Part shown: positions 32,287-41,201 of the stretch, piece by piece
How the letters are laid out: each line of letters starts with the position of its first letter
Numbering within the stretch: position 1 is the stretch's first letter
Assembly (NCBI GenBank): GCA_964420285.1
Contig: CAYQTE010000009.1
Location: forward strand, 37,673 to 101,672
Direction of reading: 5' to 3'
From: CAYQTE01 sp964420285
GTDB taxonomy: Bacteria; Planctomycetota; Phycisphaerae; Tepidisphaerales; Tepidisphaeraceae
DNA length: 64,000 nt
The notes under the pieces: generated by a model
Told to the model about the DNA's origin: nothing
The model's database searches: none
What the model saw: only the letters and a program-made list of their open reading frames with translations
Program-made: the position numbers and the translations under genes

Positions 32287-32904
32287 ATGTATGACAGGCG
32301 CCCTATAATTGGAGTGGTCGGTGGAATAGGCAGCGGCAAGAGCCTTGTGGCCGACGAATTGGGCCGGCTCGGAGCCGCCGTCATAAGGGCCGACGATCTG
32401 GTCCGGGCCGCCTACTCGGAGTCGGGCGTTCGACAAATGCTGCGGCAATGGTGGGGAGCGGCCGCAATCAAGCCCTCGGGAGAAATTGACCGAGGGTGGA
32501 TAGCCAGGCGGATATTCAGCAATTCCGACGAGCGGGATCGGTTGGAACAATTGCTGCATCCGAAGGTGGATGCAGCCAGACGCTCGGCGATGGTTGTAAT
32601 GGCACAGAATGCGCAAGTGCTTGCGTTTGCGTGGGATACGCCGCTTCTTGTGGAAACAGGATTGTATCGCCTCTGTGACAGTGTGATTTATGTGGATGTG
32701 GACTGGCCCACGCGGGCCGGCCGGGTCGCCCAATCGCGCGGCTGGGATGCCGCCGAACTGACCCGTCGGGAAAATTCGCAATCGCCCCTTGATCGCAAGC
32801 GGGAAATATCCGATCATGTGGTGAACAACTCCGCAAGCGCGGATGTGACCCGCGGCCTGATCAAAGACGTGTTTTCCCGAATTATTGCACGATGGACGGC
32901 TTGA
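32287..32904 (+). CDS. coaE: Dephospho-CoA kinase
   Basis: This 205-residue enzyme performs the last step of coenzyme A synthesis, phosphorylating dephospho-CoA with ATP. The P-loop GGIGSGKS lies at residues 13-20, RADDLVRAAY follows as the typical Asp-Asp region, then the family segment LLHPKVDAARR and the lid and base-binding part DTPLLVETGLYRLCDSVIYVD. The length is normal for the family. rho follows 162 bases downstream on the same strand. Confidence 0.93.
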   Translation: MYDRRPIIGVVGGIGSGKSLVADELGRLGAAVIRADDLVRAAYSESGVRQMLRQWWGAAAIKPSGEIDRGWIARRIFSNSDERDRLEQLLHPKVDAARRSAMVVMAQNAQVLAFAWDTPLLVETGLYRLCDSVIYVDVDWPTRAGRVAQSRGWDAAELTRRENSQSPLDRKREISDHVVNNSASADVTRGLIKDVFSRIIARWTA

Positions 32905-33066
32905 GGATTGGGTTTGATGCCGATGGATCGGCGGCCCCGGCGGTTCGCGGGATTCGCTCGGGCTTTGGCCGGATGCGCGCCTCGTTCCCTCTTTTTAGGT
33001 TCAAATCAAATGACGTCAGAAGGACGCCGGCCCAACGCGAGGCCGAAGCACCAAGGAGATCGCTCA

Positions 33067-34623
33067 ATGGCTAAAACGACACCGACACGCCGCCGTGTCA
33101 GCCAGCCTCACGTTCGTCACCACCAACCTGAAGTCGAGGAATCGACGCCAAAGACCGAGCCGGCCGCCGCCACCACGACCGTTGCCGAGCCACCCCCGGC
33201 GCCCGCGGCTGAAACCCCGGTCCCGGCGCCTCAGCCGGCCGCCAGCAACGGCGACAGCGCGCCCTTGACGGCCCCCGCGGCGGCGACTTCGCCGTCGCCC
33301 ACCCCTTCCGAAGACGTCGTTAATTTCGACGCCGAAACCAACGCCAAGTACGAGCAGGTCAAGGGCGGTAAACTCTACATCAAAGACCTCCAGATGATGG
33401 ACGTGCATAAGCTGCACGAGATCGCCAAGGACGAGGGAATCCCCGATTACATCGGCCTCAAGAAGCAGGATCTCATCTTCCAGATCCTCCGAGCCCGCAT
33501 CCGCCAAAATGGCCTGATGTACGGCGAAGGCGTCCTGGAAATCCTCCCTGACCAGTTCGGCTTCCTCCGCAGCCCCGAATACAACTATCTCCCCTGCCCT
33601 GACGACATTTACATCAGCCCCAGCCAGATTCGCCGCTTCGGCCTGCGAAATGGCCACGTCGTCCAGGGCCAGATCAGGCCTCCCAAGGAATCCGAACGCT
33701 ATTTCGCCCTCCTCCGCGTTGAGGCCATCAACGGCGAAGACCCCGAACGCATCACCGATACCAGCAACTTTGAAGACCTCACCCCCCTTCACCCGGCCGG
33801 GCGCATCATTCTCGAAGCCGATCCCAAAGATCTCAACATGCGCATCGTCGATCTGGTCACCCCGATCGGCAAGGGCCAGCGAATGCTCATCGTCGCCCCG
33901 CCGCGAACCGGCAAGACAGTTCTGCTTCAGAAGATCGCCAACAGCGTCACCAAGAATCATCCTGACGTCATCCTCATCGTTCTTCTCATCGACGAACGCC
34001 CCGAGGAAGTGACCGACATGGAGCGCAACACCAAGGCCGAGGTCGTATCCAGCACCTTCGACGAGCCGGCCAGCCGTCACGTCCAGGTCGCCGAGATGGT
34101 CATCGAAAAGGCCAAGCGCTACGTCGAATTCGGCAAGGATGTCGTCATCCTTCTCGACTCGATCACCCGCCTTGCCCGCGCCTACAACACCGAAGTCCCC
34201 CACAGCGGCAAGATCCTCACCGGCGGCGTCGATGCCAATGCCCTGCAAAAACCCAAGCGGTTCTTCGGCGCTGCCCGCAACATCGAGGAAGGCGGCTCGC
34301 TCACCATTCTCGCCACCGCACTCATCGACACCGGCTCCAAGATGGACGAAGTCATCTTCGAGGAATTCAAGGGCACCGGCAACGCCGAACTTCACCTGGA
34401 CCGCCGTCTGGTCGACAAGCGAGTCTATCCCGCCATCGACATCAACGCCTCCGGCACCCGCCGCGAGGAATTGCTGCTCGATCCCAAGGAGCTGGAACTC
34501 GTCTATCGCCTCCGCCGCGTCCTGTCGGACATGAACCCCGTCGAGGCCGTCGAACTTCTCAAGACCCGCCTCGAAAAAGTCCCGAGCAATGCCCAGTTCC
34601 TGATGAGTATGAATTTGGATTGA
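33067..34623 (+). CDS. rho: Transcription termination factor Rho with long N-terminal extension
   Basis: This 518-residue protein is a hexameric RNA helicase that ends transcription. An Ala/Pro/Thr-rich, presumably disordered extension fills residues 1-90. The Rho N-terminal domain follows (LHEIAKDEGIPDYIGLKKQDLIFQI, about 115-140), then the cold-shock-like RNA-binding domain (GVLEILPDQFGFLRSPEYNY). The ATPase has the Walker A region PPRTGKTVLLQKIA (about 279-291), VILIVLLIDERPEEVTDM and the Q/R-loop region further on. The ATG is chosen for its AAGGAG site 8 to 9 bases upstream; the longer frame is poor. rsgA follows after 10 bases. Confidence 0.95.
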   Translation: MAKTTPTRRRVSQPHVRHHQPEVEESTPKTEPAAATTTVAEPPPAPAAETPVPAPQPAASNGDSAPLTAPAAATSPSPTPSEDVVNFDAETNAKYEQVKGGKLYIKDLQMMDVHKLHEIAKDEGIPDYIGLKKQDLIFQILRARIRQNGLMYGEGVLEILPDQFGFLRSPEYNYLPCPDDIYISPSQIRRFGLRNGHVVQGQIRPPKESERYFALLRVEAINGEDPERITDTSNFEDLTPLHPAGRIILEADPKDLNMRIVDLVTPIGKGQRMLIVAPPRTGKTVLLQKIANSVTKNHPDVILIVLLIDERPEEVTDMERNTKAEVVSSTFDEPASRHVQVAEMVIEKAKRYVEFGKDVVILLDSITRLARAYNTEVPHSGKILTGGVDANALQKPKRFFGAARNIEEGGSLTILATALIDTGSKMDEVIFEEFKGTGNAELHLDRRLVDKRVYPAIDINASGTRREELLLDPKELELVYRLRRVLSDMNPVEAVELLKTRLEKVPSNAQFLMSMNLD

Positions 34624-34633
34624 TCGGCCATAC

Positions 34634-35680
34634 ATGCCCGGACCACGTCGCAAGCCGCGATTTCGCCAGACTTCCGCCGCTTCGTACGATGGTGATCCAC
34701 TCGATGATGAATCCCCTTCGTCCGATGCCTTCGGCGAGCGCTCTCGCCATTCCCAGCGGCGACGCATGGAACAAACCGCCATCCTCCGCGCCACCGCTGG
34801 CGAATCGGCCGCGGATATCGAATCGCTTCCCATTGGCCTGGTCACGCAAGTTTATTCGCGATTCGTGCAGGTCGAATCCGACACCGGCCCGCGATTGTGC
34901 GAGGTCCGCAAGACTCTCACGAAGATGGCCGCATCCGGCGTCATCGTCGGCGACATGGTCCGCTTCCGCGATTCCGGCACGCACGATGAAGCCAACCGCC
35001 GCCAGGCCAGCATCGAACAAGTTCTCCCCCGCCGCACCGTTCTGACGCGAGCCGGAAGTTTCGATTCCCGACAGGCACAACCGATCGTCGCCAACGCCGA
35101 TCAGATGCTCATCGTCGCCTCGCTTCGACAGCCCACTATCAAATGGGGCCTGATCGACCGCATGCTCATCGCCGCAAAAGGCGGCGGGCTTACTGCAATC
35201 ATCGCCCTCACCAAGCTCGACCTAGCCGAAGAGAGCGACGATGAAGAACTCGCCCAGGCTCAGGCCGCCCTGGCCCATTATCAATCGCTCGGCTTCACGA
35301 CGCTTTACACCAGCCTGCCCCAATCTCGCGGCGTCGCCGAACTGTCCGCCATACTGCACAATAAGACCACCGTCCTGGCCGGCCACAGCGGCGTCGGCAA
35401 GAGCAGTCTCATCTCCGCCATCGAACCCACGCTCGACATCCGTATCGCCCCGGTCAGCCTGTACACTGACAAAGGCATCCACACCACAACCTCCGCCCGC
35501 CGCTATCCCCTTGCCACCGGCGGCCACGTCATCGACACCCCCGGCGTCAAAATGTTCGGCCTGTGGAACGTCACGCCCGACAACCTGATTGACCATTTCC
35601 CCGACGTCCAAGCCGAAACCGCCCCCGAGTGGCGAATGCAAAGCTACCAGCGAATCCTCGAATCGCTGCAGCCCGGCTAA
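34634..35680 (+). CDS. rsgA: RsgA-type ribosome small-subunit GTPase, without the zinc knuckle
   Basis: This 348-residue GTPase helps mature the 30S ribosomal subunit. After a charged 45-residue extension comes an OB fold (PIGLVTQVYSRFVQVESDTG), then the circularly permuted GTPase order: TKLD (193-196), GHSGVGKSSLI (250-260) and DTPGVKMFGL (301-310). RsgA proteins normally continue into a Cys/His zinc-binding motif after the FPD/FPE segment; here HFPDVQAETAPEWRMQSYQRILESL passes straight to the final helix, with no Cys or His pair. The gene follows rho closely. The GTPase assignment is firm; loss of the zinc site is unusual. Confidence 0.92.
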   Translation: MPGPRRKPRFRQTSAASYDGDPLDDESPSSDAFGERSRHSQRRRMEQTAILRATAGESAADIESLPIGLVTQVYSRFVQVESDTGPRLCEVRKTLTKMAASGVIVGDMVRFRDSGTHDEANRRQASIEQVLPRRTVLTRAGSFDSRQAQPIVANADQMLIVASLRQPTIKWGLIDRMLIAAKGGGLTAIIALTKLDLAEESDDEELAQAQAALAHYQSLGFTTLYTSLPQSRGVAELSAILHNKTTVLAGHSGVGKSSLISAIEPTLDIRIAPVSLYTDKGIHTTTSARRYPLATGGHVIDTPGVKMFGLWNVTPDNLIDHFPDVQAETAPEWRMQSYQRILESLQPG

Positions 35681-35804
35681 ACATGATATCGCAAGATTGG
35701 CGGGCGCGGCACGCCCGCGTTAGACTCACGGGCTCAAGGTCTGGATATCCAGCGGCTACGTGGACCACCCCACGGGCCGCATGTGAATCATTCGGAGCCT
35801 ACCG

Positions 35805-37145
35805 ATGACCGAGGAGAACGAAGCAGTGTCCGCCCTGCGCGCGGCCGTGAAGGTCTCGCCCAATAATCTCCCATTGCGCGAACATCTCGCCAAGACGCTC
35901 CTGGGGTTGGGCATGGCTCAGGAGGCGGAGACGGAGTTTCGCCAGGCGATTGGACTCTCGCCGGATAATGCGATACTGAAAACCGGCCTCGCCCGCGCAT
36001 TTTCGCGGCAGGGGAAGTTTTCCGAGGCTCTGGTCGTGCTCGAATCCATCGTCAAGGGCAACAGCGCCCCCGCCGCGGCGCATCTGCTCTATGCTCGCCT
36101 CATTCTCAAGTCGGGCAACGCCGACCGTGCCGCTCATCATTATCAACTGGCGATAACGGCCGATCCCAAGCTGGCCGATCCGGAACTCGCCCGGCTCTTT
36201 GCCGTCGACAAACCCGCGCCGCAGCGCCAGCGCGTCCCTGACCTCGAGGAGCCCGACGCGCCGACCACGCTCGACAGCGACGTCGAACGCCCGAAGGTGA
36301 CCTTCGCGCAGGTCGGCGGCATGCACGCCGTCAAGGAAGAAATCCGGATCAAGATCATCCACCCACTCACGCATCCGGAACTGTACGCCGCCTACGGAAA
36401 AAAGGCCGGCGGCGGAATCCTCCTGTACGGTCCGCCCGGCTGCGGCAAGACGCATCTGGCTCGCGCCACCGCCGGTGAAATCCGCGCATCGTTCATCGCC
36501 GTCGGTATCAACGACGTCCTGGACATGTGGATCGGCTCCAGCGAACGCAATCTCCATGAACTCTTCGAGCAGGCCCGCCGCAATAAGCCGTGCGTTCTCT
36601 TTTTTGATGAGGTCGACGCCCTGGCCGCCAGCCGCGCCGACATGCGCCACACCGCCGGCCGTCATCTCATCAATCAGTTCCTTTCCGAGATGGACGGAAT
36701 CTCCGCGACAAACGACGGTGTGTTGATCCTGGCGGCGACCAATGCCCCGTGGCACGTGGACGCCGCGTTCCGGCGTCCGGGTCGCTTCGATCGCATCCTC
36801 TTTGTTCCACCGCCCGACGCTGCCGCGCGTGCCGCCATCCTCCGAATTCACAGTTCCGGCAAGCCGATGGACGACATCGACTTCGACGCCATCGCCAAAC
36901 GCTCCGACGCCTTCAGCGGCGCCGATCTCAAGGCCATCGTCGACACGGCCGTCGAGCACAAGATCACTCAGGCCATGAAAGACGGAGGCGGCGTCCCGTC
37001 GCTCTCGACAAGAGACTTCATTGCCGCCGTCTCAGCCATTAAGCCCAGCACGCGGGAGTGGTTCGCGACCGCGCGGAACTACGCGCTCTACTCCAATGCC
37101 GGCGGCGTCTACGACGACATCCTCAAGTACATGAAGCTCAAATAG
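35805..37145 (+). CDS. TPR-AAA+ ATPase fusion
   Basis: This 446-residue protein has an N-terminal tetratricopeptide region of about three to four repeats (residues 5-130), a short linker, and one AAA+ domain of the p97/katanin/SpoVK type (residues 165-400). Walker A is YGPPGCGKTH (208-217), Walker B is VLFFDEVDAL (264-273), the second region of homology is AFRRPGRFDR (321-330), and GADLKAIVDTAVEHK follows. Such proteins remodel or unfold partner proteins; the TPRs would choose the partner. A ribosome site (GGAG) precedes the ATG. Two TPR-membrane genes follow on the same strand and are candidate partners. Confidence 0.85.
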   Translation: MTEENEAVSALRAAVKVSPNNLPLREHLAKTLLGLGMAQEAETEFRQAIGLSPDNAILKTGLARAFSRQGKFSEALVVLESIVKGNSAPAAAHLLYARLILKSGNADRAAHHYQLAITADPKLADPELARLFAVDKPAPQRQRVPDLEEPDAPTTLDSDVERPKVTFAQVGGMHAVKEEIRIKIIHPLTHPELYAAYGKKAGGGILLYGPPGCGKTHLARATAGEIRASFIAVGINDVLDMWIGSSERNLHELFEQARRNKPCVLFFDEVDALAASRADMRHTAGRHLINQFLSEMDGISATNDGVLILAATNAPWHVDAAFRRPGRFDRILFVPPPDAAARAAILRIHSSGKPMDDIDFDAIAKRSDAFSGADLKAIVDTAVEHKITQAMKDGGGVPSLSTRDFIAAVSAIKPSTREWFATARNYALYSNAGGVYDDILKYMKLK

Positions 37146-37166
37146 TCAATATCTGGAATATCGACA

Positions 37167-38117
37167 GTGGGCGAAGCCTACCAGCGCGGGATCATCCTAT
37201 ACGGTCAAAAGCGGTACGCCATGGCTGTTGTCGAATTCGGCAAGGAACTCTCGCAGAATCCCGAGAGTGCCCTTGCCATGTCGATGCTCGCTCTCTCGAT
37301 GAATTACGACCGTCCTGGTACTGCCGCTATCGAGTCCGCCCACGCCGCAATTGCCCTTGATCCCAATCATGCGTTTTGCCACTACGCGCTCGCCTCGGTC
37401 ATCATTGGCCCATCACGCACTTTCAACGGATTCGGGTTGGGCATCTACCTGTATCGGCACCGTCTCCGAAAGGCCCGACGCCCGGCGCTGCGGGCCGTGC
37501 AACTCGATCCTCTCGAACCCATATTCTTTCAACTGCTCGCGGCAATAGAGTTAGATCTGCGCCATCCACGCCGCGCCTTGAGCTGGGCCGACAAAGGCCT
37601 CCATGTTCGACCTGATCATATCGGTTGCGCAAACGTGCGGGCGAAGGCGCTGTCGCGCCTTGGCCGGCCCGCCGAGGCCAAAGCGACCGTCGCCCGATCG
37701 CTCGCACTTGATCCGGAAAATGCCGACACGCATAAGACAGGCGGCTTGACCCGCCTTCAGGCCGGCCATCCCGAACAGGCTATCAGCCATTTCGTGGAGT
37801 CGGTCCGGCTCAATCCACAAGACCAAGGCGCCGTGCTCGGCCTAAGAGCCGCCCGGCATCGCGTGCGCGGGAGGCGTGTGGCGCTGGTCACGATTGTTAT
37901 CGTGCTGTTCATCTCACTGTTTCGCCAATGGTTCGATTCAGACCGCGACACCCCCGCGCCGCCCGGCTCAGATTCGCCGATTCTTAAGTTTGCGCTGCCC
38001 CCAGTTCACCAACGATATCCGATGACACCGTCGCCGACGTCCGCGACGATTGACCGCCCGGCCGTACAGTCCAGAAATCTGCCTGCAGACGGCAGCGTAA
38101 GCAATAGAGGCGGATAG
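37167..38117 (+). CDS. TPR protein with a C-terminal membrane segment (paralogue 1)
   Basis: This 316-residue protein begins with GTG and consists of about five to six TPR-like units (YQRGIILYGQKRYAMAVVEFGKEL, ALRAVQLDPLEPIFFQLLAAIEL, KATVARSLALDPENADTHK, AISHFVESVRLNPQDQGAVLGLR). A single hydrophobic helix follows (VALVTIVIVLFISLF), then a Pro/Ser-rich tail. The TPR part should face the cytoplasm. It is 21 bases after the TPR-AAA+ gene and is a paralogue of the next gene. Function is unknown. Confidence 0.78.
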   Translation: MGEAYQRGIILYGQKRYAMAVVEFGKELSQNPESALAMSMLALSMNYDRPGTAAIESAHAAIALDPNHAFCHYALASVIIGPSRTFNGFGLGIYLYRHRLRKARRPALRAVQLDPLEPIFFQLLAAIELDLRHPRRALSWADKGLHVRPDHIGCANVRAKALSRLGRPAEAKATVARSLALDPENADTHKTGGLTRLQAGHPEQAISHFVESVRLNPQDQGAVLGLRAARHRVRGRRVALVTIVIVLFISLFRQWFDSDRDTPAPPGSDSPILKFALPPVHQRYPMTPSPTSATIDRPAVQSRNLPADGSVSNRGG

Positions 38118-38133
38118 TCCGCCAGGTTTGGCC

Positions 38134-39108
38134 ATGAACAGTTCCCTCGAACGCGGCAGGTTGCTTCACAAGCAGCGTCGCTACGACTTGGCCGTCGTGG
38201 AGTTTCGTAAGGCGCTTGCCGAAGACCCCGAGGACGCCTATGCCATGTCGATGCTGGCGCTGGCGCTTACGCGGCTGGGCCGCGCCGGCGAGGCAATGGC
38301 GCAAGCAAAGGCCGCCATCGCCGCCGAACCGGAAATGGCCTTTTGTTACTTTGTTCTCACGTCCGCCTTTCTCGCCTCTACCGAACGCAAGCGCCGGATC
38401 CCCATACTTGCCAAACGGCAGGAGCGCCGACGCCTTCTTGCCGCACGAGCGTTTATTCTCGAAGCCGTTCGTCTCGATCCGTCAAACGCCACCTATCTGG
38501 CCGTTCTTGCCGCAATGGAGCTCGATTTTGGCGAGCCGATGCGTGCCCTCGAATATGCGAATAAGGGTTTGGCGGCCAAGCCGGATAACGCTCAATGTGC
38601 CAACCTACGCGCCAAAGCCCAGGCCCGGCTCGGATTGATTGTGTCGGCCAGCCGCACGCTCGATGCAGCCTTGGCACAAGACCCGGAGAACGACACAACC
38701 CATCAAACCAGCGCCTACTTGAACATGATCACCGGCCACCGCGAACAGGCCGTCGATCACTTGACCGAGTCGGCCCGCATCAATCCGGAGAACCGCCGCA
38801 CAGTTCGCGCGCTTGAAGTCCTGCGCCGCGGCCCCAGCTTGTTTCGCCGAATCGCGGCCGTCCTTGTGGCGGCGTGCATCCTCCTCGCCGGCGTCGGTTT
38901 GATCATGTCGCTCATTTCCGCCCCGACATGGCTCAGTAACCTGACCGGCGGCTCGCCCCTCGTGACTCTCATCTACAGTTTTGCACTCGTCGTGATTCTG
39001 CGCATCGTCGTGTCAGTAACCAGACAATCCACGGAGCGCCGGCGGACACCGACATACGACCCAACAAAGCTGCCGCCGCCCCGCGTCTCCGGCCGGAACG
39101 CCAAATGA
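38134..39108 (+). CDS. TPR protein with C-terminal membrane segments (paralogue 2)
   Basis: This 324-residue protein repeats the layout of the gene before it: tandem TPR units (LLHKQRRYDLAVVEFRKALAEDPE, RAFILEAVRLDPSNATYLAVL, NKGLAAKPDNAQCANLRAKAQARLG, HLTESARINPENRRTVRALEVL), then hydrophobic helices (IAAVLVAACILLAGVGLIM and LVTLIYSFALVVILRIVV). Shared segments such as DPEDAYAMSMLAL against NPESALAMSMLAL show that the two are duplicates. The ATG at MNSSLERGR is preferred over a TTG two codons earlier. Function is unknown. Confidence 0.78.
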   Translation: MNSSLERGRLLHKQRRYDLAVVEFRKALAEDPEDAYAMSMLALALTRLGRAGEAMAQAKAAIAAEPEMAFCYFVLTSAFLASTERKRRIPILAKRQERRRLLAARAFILEAVRLDPSNATYLAVLAAMELDFGEPMRALEYANKGLAAKPDNAQCANLRAKAQARLGLIVSASRTLDAALAQDPENDTTHQTSAYLNMITGHREQAVDHLTESARINPENRRTVRALEVLRRGPSLFRRIAAVLVAACILLAGVGLIMSLISAPTWLSNLTGGSPLVTLIYSFALVVILRIVVSVTRQSTERRRTPTYDPTKLPPPRVSGRNAK

Positions 39109-39227
39109 TCCACCGACGATAATCAAACTCCCAAATTGTAATCGCGGCACAATTGCTCGCTTCACCCGCTCTTCGTAAACTCATCGCCAGTATTTACGCT
39201 CATGTGACTGGTCAGCAAGGCGGCTTT

Positions 39228-39872
39228 ATGTCTCAATCCACATGTCCCCATTGCGGCGGGCCGCTTCCCATCGCGGCGGTGCGCTGTCCCCATTGCGCCG
39301 GGGCCGTTGGCCAGACCATACCGCCGGCCGGGTTTGCTGATTCGAACCAGGGGCCCAATCCCGCCGAGCGGATCTGGACCGTCACCGACGCCGGCCGGCA
39401 ATTTGGCCCCTATACGGAAGTCGAAATGGCCATGCTCTTCGCCGCCGGGTCGATCAGCATCAACGCCATGGCCTGGAAACCCGGCTCGCCGCGTTGGATT
39501 CCGATCACCGCCGTCGTCCCCACGCCCGGAATGGTCCCGCCGGGCGTCATGAACTACGCCTCCGCCCCACCGGCCGTTAACCAGGGCGTCACGATCCCGA
39601 TCCTGATTTCGGCCATTTTCCATCTTCTCGCGGCCGCCCCGTTTGCCCTGCCAACATTCGGGTTGCTTTCGATTGCCCTGATACTGCTGGCCGCCTTCGA
39701 AATCCGGTTCTTCGCCACCGCATCGCGTCTGCCGCCCCGGCAATTTGCCAATTCCGCCCGCACGCTGGCCATCTGGGAGATCATCAGCATCGTGACCTGC
39801 AACTTCCCCAGCATGATCTGCGGCATTATTGTCCTTGCCAATATCCCCAAAGACCCGTATTCCCCCCAATAG
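39228..39872 (+). CDS. Zinc-ribbon/GYF_2 (DUF4339) membrane protein
   Basis: This 214-residue protein starts with a zinc ribbon (CPHCGGPLPIAAVRCPHCAG), followed by a GYF_2/DUF4339 domain (WTVTDAGRQFGPYTEVEMAMLFAAGSIS, then MAWKPGSPRWIPI). Two to three membrane helices follow (IPILISAIFHLLAAAPFAL, LLSIALILLAAFEIRFF, and a last one ending NIPKDPYSPQ). GYF_2 proteins are common in planctomycetes and related phyla, and their role is unknown. The ATG is chosen because it places the ribbon at the exact N terminus. Confidence 0.8.
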   Translation: MSQSTCPHCGGPLPIAAVRCPHCAGAVGQTIPPAGFADSNQGPNPAERIWTVTDAGRQFGPYTEVEMAMLFAAGSISINAMAWKPGSPRWIPITAVVPTPGMVPPGVMNYASAPPAVNQGVTIPILISAIFHLLAAAPFALPTFGLLSIALILLAAFEIRFFATASRLPPRQFANSARTLAIWEIISIVTCNFPSMICGIIVLANIPKDPYSPQ

Positions 39873-40011
39873 CGCTCCCCCGCTCCCCTTCTCCTCCTCT
39901 CCCTTGCTCTCCTGTTCTGTTACCCCTTGTCGCGGCCGCATATTCAACGTTGTTCCCCGGCCACAATAATCCTAAGATAGCCTGCTGCACCGCCGCGAAA
40001 GAAGTATCCCC

Positions 40012-40443
40012 ATGCGAAAAACCCTTACGCTCGCCATTGTGCTCGTCATGACATGCAGTGTTTGCGTCGCCGACGATCCGCCCAAGCCGGAAGTCCTTCA
40101 GCAGATGTACAAAGACACCGTCGCCCAACTCAAGGACGCCCAGGACCGCAAGAACGAACTGGCCAGCCAGAACGACAAACTGCTCGCCCAGATCAAGCAG
40201 TTGCAGAAAGACCTCGCCGATCGCCAGGCACAGATTGACGCGCTCACGCAAGACCGCTCCGACATGGCCCGCCGCACCCTCACCCTGCGCGCCTGGAACG
40301 CCGCCTGGCACGTCTTCATGCAAAACGACATCGAACTCCGTTCGCGCTGGAATGTGTTTCTCGACCAGACCCTAGCCAGCGACCCGGGCCTGACGCCCGT
40401 CGCGCCCGTTAGTGCGTCCGCCGGCGCTTCCTACGACTTCTGA
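40012..40443 (+). CDS. Exported coiled-coil protein, function unknown
   Basis: This 143-residue protein has a signal peptide (KTLTLAIVLVMTCSVCVA) cleaved before DDPPKP, then a 60-residue amphipathic coiled coil (QLKDAQDRKNELASQNDKLL, then AQIKQLQKDLADRQAQIDAL), then a Trp-containing segment (TLRAWNAAWHVFMQN) and a Pro/Ala tail. No family is recognised. It is probably periplasmic and oligomeric. Confidence 0.72.
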   Translation: MRKTLTLAIVLVMTCSVCVADDPPKPEVLQQMYKDTVAQLKDAQDRKNELASQNDKLLAQIKQLQKDLADRQAQIDALTQDRSDMARRTLTLRAWNAAWHVFMQNDIELRSRWNVFLDQTLASDPGLTPVAPVSASAGASYDF

Positions 40444-40459
40444 TCGCACGCGGAATTTC

Positions 40460-40524
40460 GTGACAAGGCGACAAGGTGAAAGAGCATGTCACCAAGTCAC
40501 CCTGTCACCCTGTCACCTTGTCAC
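40460..40524. repeat. GTGACA-type repeats forming an inverted repeat
   Basis: Positions 40460-40479 and 40505-40524 match as reverse complements at 18 of 20 positions, and the region is built from tandem units close to TGTCACC. It sits between the convergent coiled-coil and QueD genes, so an RNA hairpin here could serve as a bidirectional terminator. Related units occur after the esterase gene near 44.77 kb. Confidence 0.65.
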
Positions 40525-40528
40525 CCAG

Positions 40529-40888
40529 TCATCCCCTATACTCGCACGCCGTCGTACACGTCTCGCGCACTACGACCGCGCTCAAAACCGGCAGCCTCAC
40601 CTTGATCCGCTCGAACAGCCACCCCGCCAGCACCTCGCTTGTCGGATTTCCCAGCCCCTCGATCTCGTTCAGGTAATAATGGTCCAGTTGCTTCACGATC
40701 GGCTCGACCGCAGCCGATATCTCGCCGTAATCGATCAGGTATCCCTTCTGGGGCTCGACCTCCCCCTCCACGATCACGTCAAACCGAAACGAATGCCCAT
40801 GCAGCCTTCGGCACTTATGCCCGGCCGGAAACGTGGTCAGCAAATGGGCCGCCTCAAACGAAAACGACTTGGTCAACCGAACGTTCAT
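40529..40888 (-). CDS. queD: QueD/6-pyruvoyl-tetrahydropterin synthase family enzyme
   Basis: This 119-residue protein matches the PTPS/QueD family, which makes 6-carboxy-tetrahydropterin for queuosine or related compounds. The zinc ligands are His15 (FEAAH) and His30/His32 (CRRLHGHSF), with catalytic Cys26. The later motif DYGEISAAVEPIV and LDHYYLNEIEGLGNPTSEVLA carries the usual catalytic His/Asp and NPTsE region. The start MNVRLTKSF is chosen because it matches the family N terminus. No other queuosine gene is nearby. Confidence 0.9.
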   Translation of the reverse strand: MNVRLTKSFSFEAAHLLTTFPAGHKCRRLHGHSFRFDVIVEGEVEPQKGYLIDYGEISAAVEPIVKQLDHYYLNEIEGLGNPTSEVLAGWLFERIKVRLPVLSAVVVRETCTTACEYRG

Positions 40889-40970
40889 CCCCAGCGGTTT
40901 AACCGCTAACGCGCCATGACGCAAAGGGGAAAACGGTCCCTGTCCAATTTGAATTGCCCAGACCTCTTAC

Positions 40971-41103
40971 CCCTCCCCTTGTACTCAGGGGGAGGGTTGG
41001 GTGGGGGTTGACCGCTGCGGCATTCGTCGCGGCTTCGACCTGTCGGAGCCACTGGCGAAGAACCCCCACCTCTATCCTCCCCCCTGAGTACAAGGGGAGG
41101 AGG
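40971..41103. repeat. Long inverted repeat element with TTGTACTCAGGGGG core
   Basis: The left arm (about 40971-41009) contains CCCTCCCCTTGTACTCAGGG and a G-rich run. The right arm (about 41061-41103) contains its reverse complement, with CCCCTGAGTACAAGGGGAGG. The two arms flank a 51-base centre. The 313-base gap between queD and the next gene holds no other feature I can support. It resembles a palindromic intergenic unit or a short non-autonomous element. Confidence 0.65.
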
Positions 41104-41201
41104 AAAACTGGGCTTCCCCACGGCCGGCGGTTGCATCCCGGCGGGCGGCGAGGGTACGATAAGGGACAGTGACAATCGCCGGCGAAATCCGGCGGAGTTG
41201 A

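Noticed and set aside
32299..32320. TATAAT inside the start of coaE with a GTG shortly after
   Set aside because: A start there would remove the first strand before the P-loop; the ATG upstream gives a full-length family N terminus.
36143..36959. Long minus-strand frames opposite the TPR-AAA+ gene
   Set aside because: Complement of conserved Walker A and B coding sequence; no start with a ribosome site and no family features.
40460..40530. CRISPR-like short repeats (TGTCACC units)
   Set aside because: The units are directly adjacent without unique spacers of regular length and there are no cas genes.
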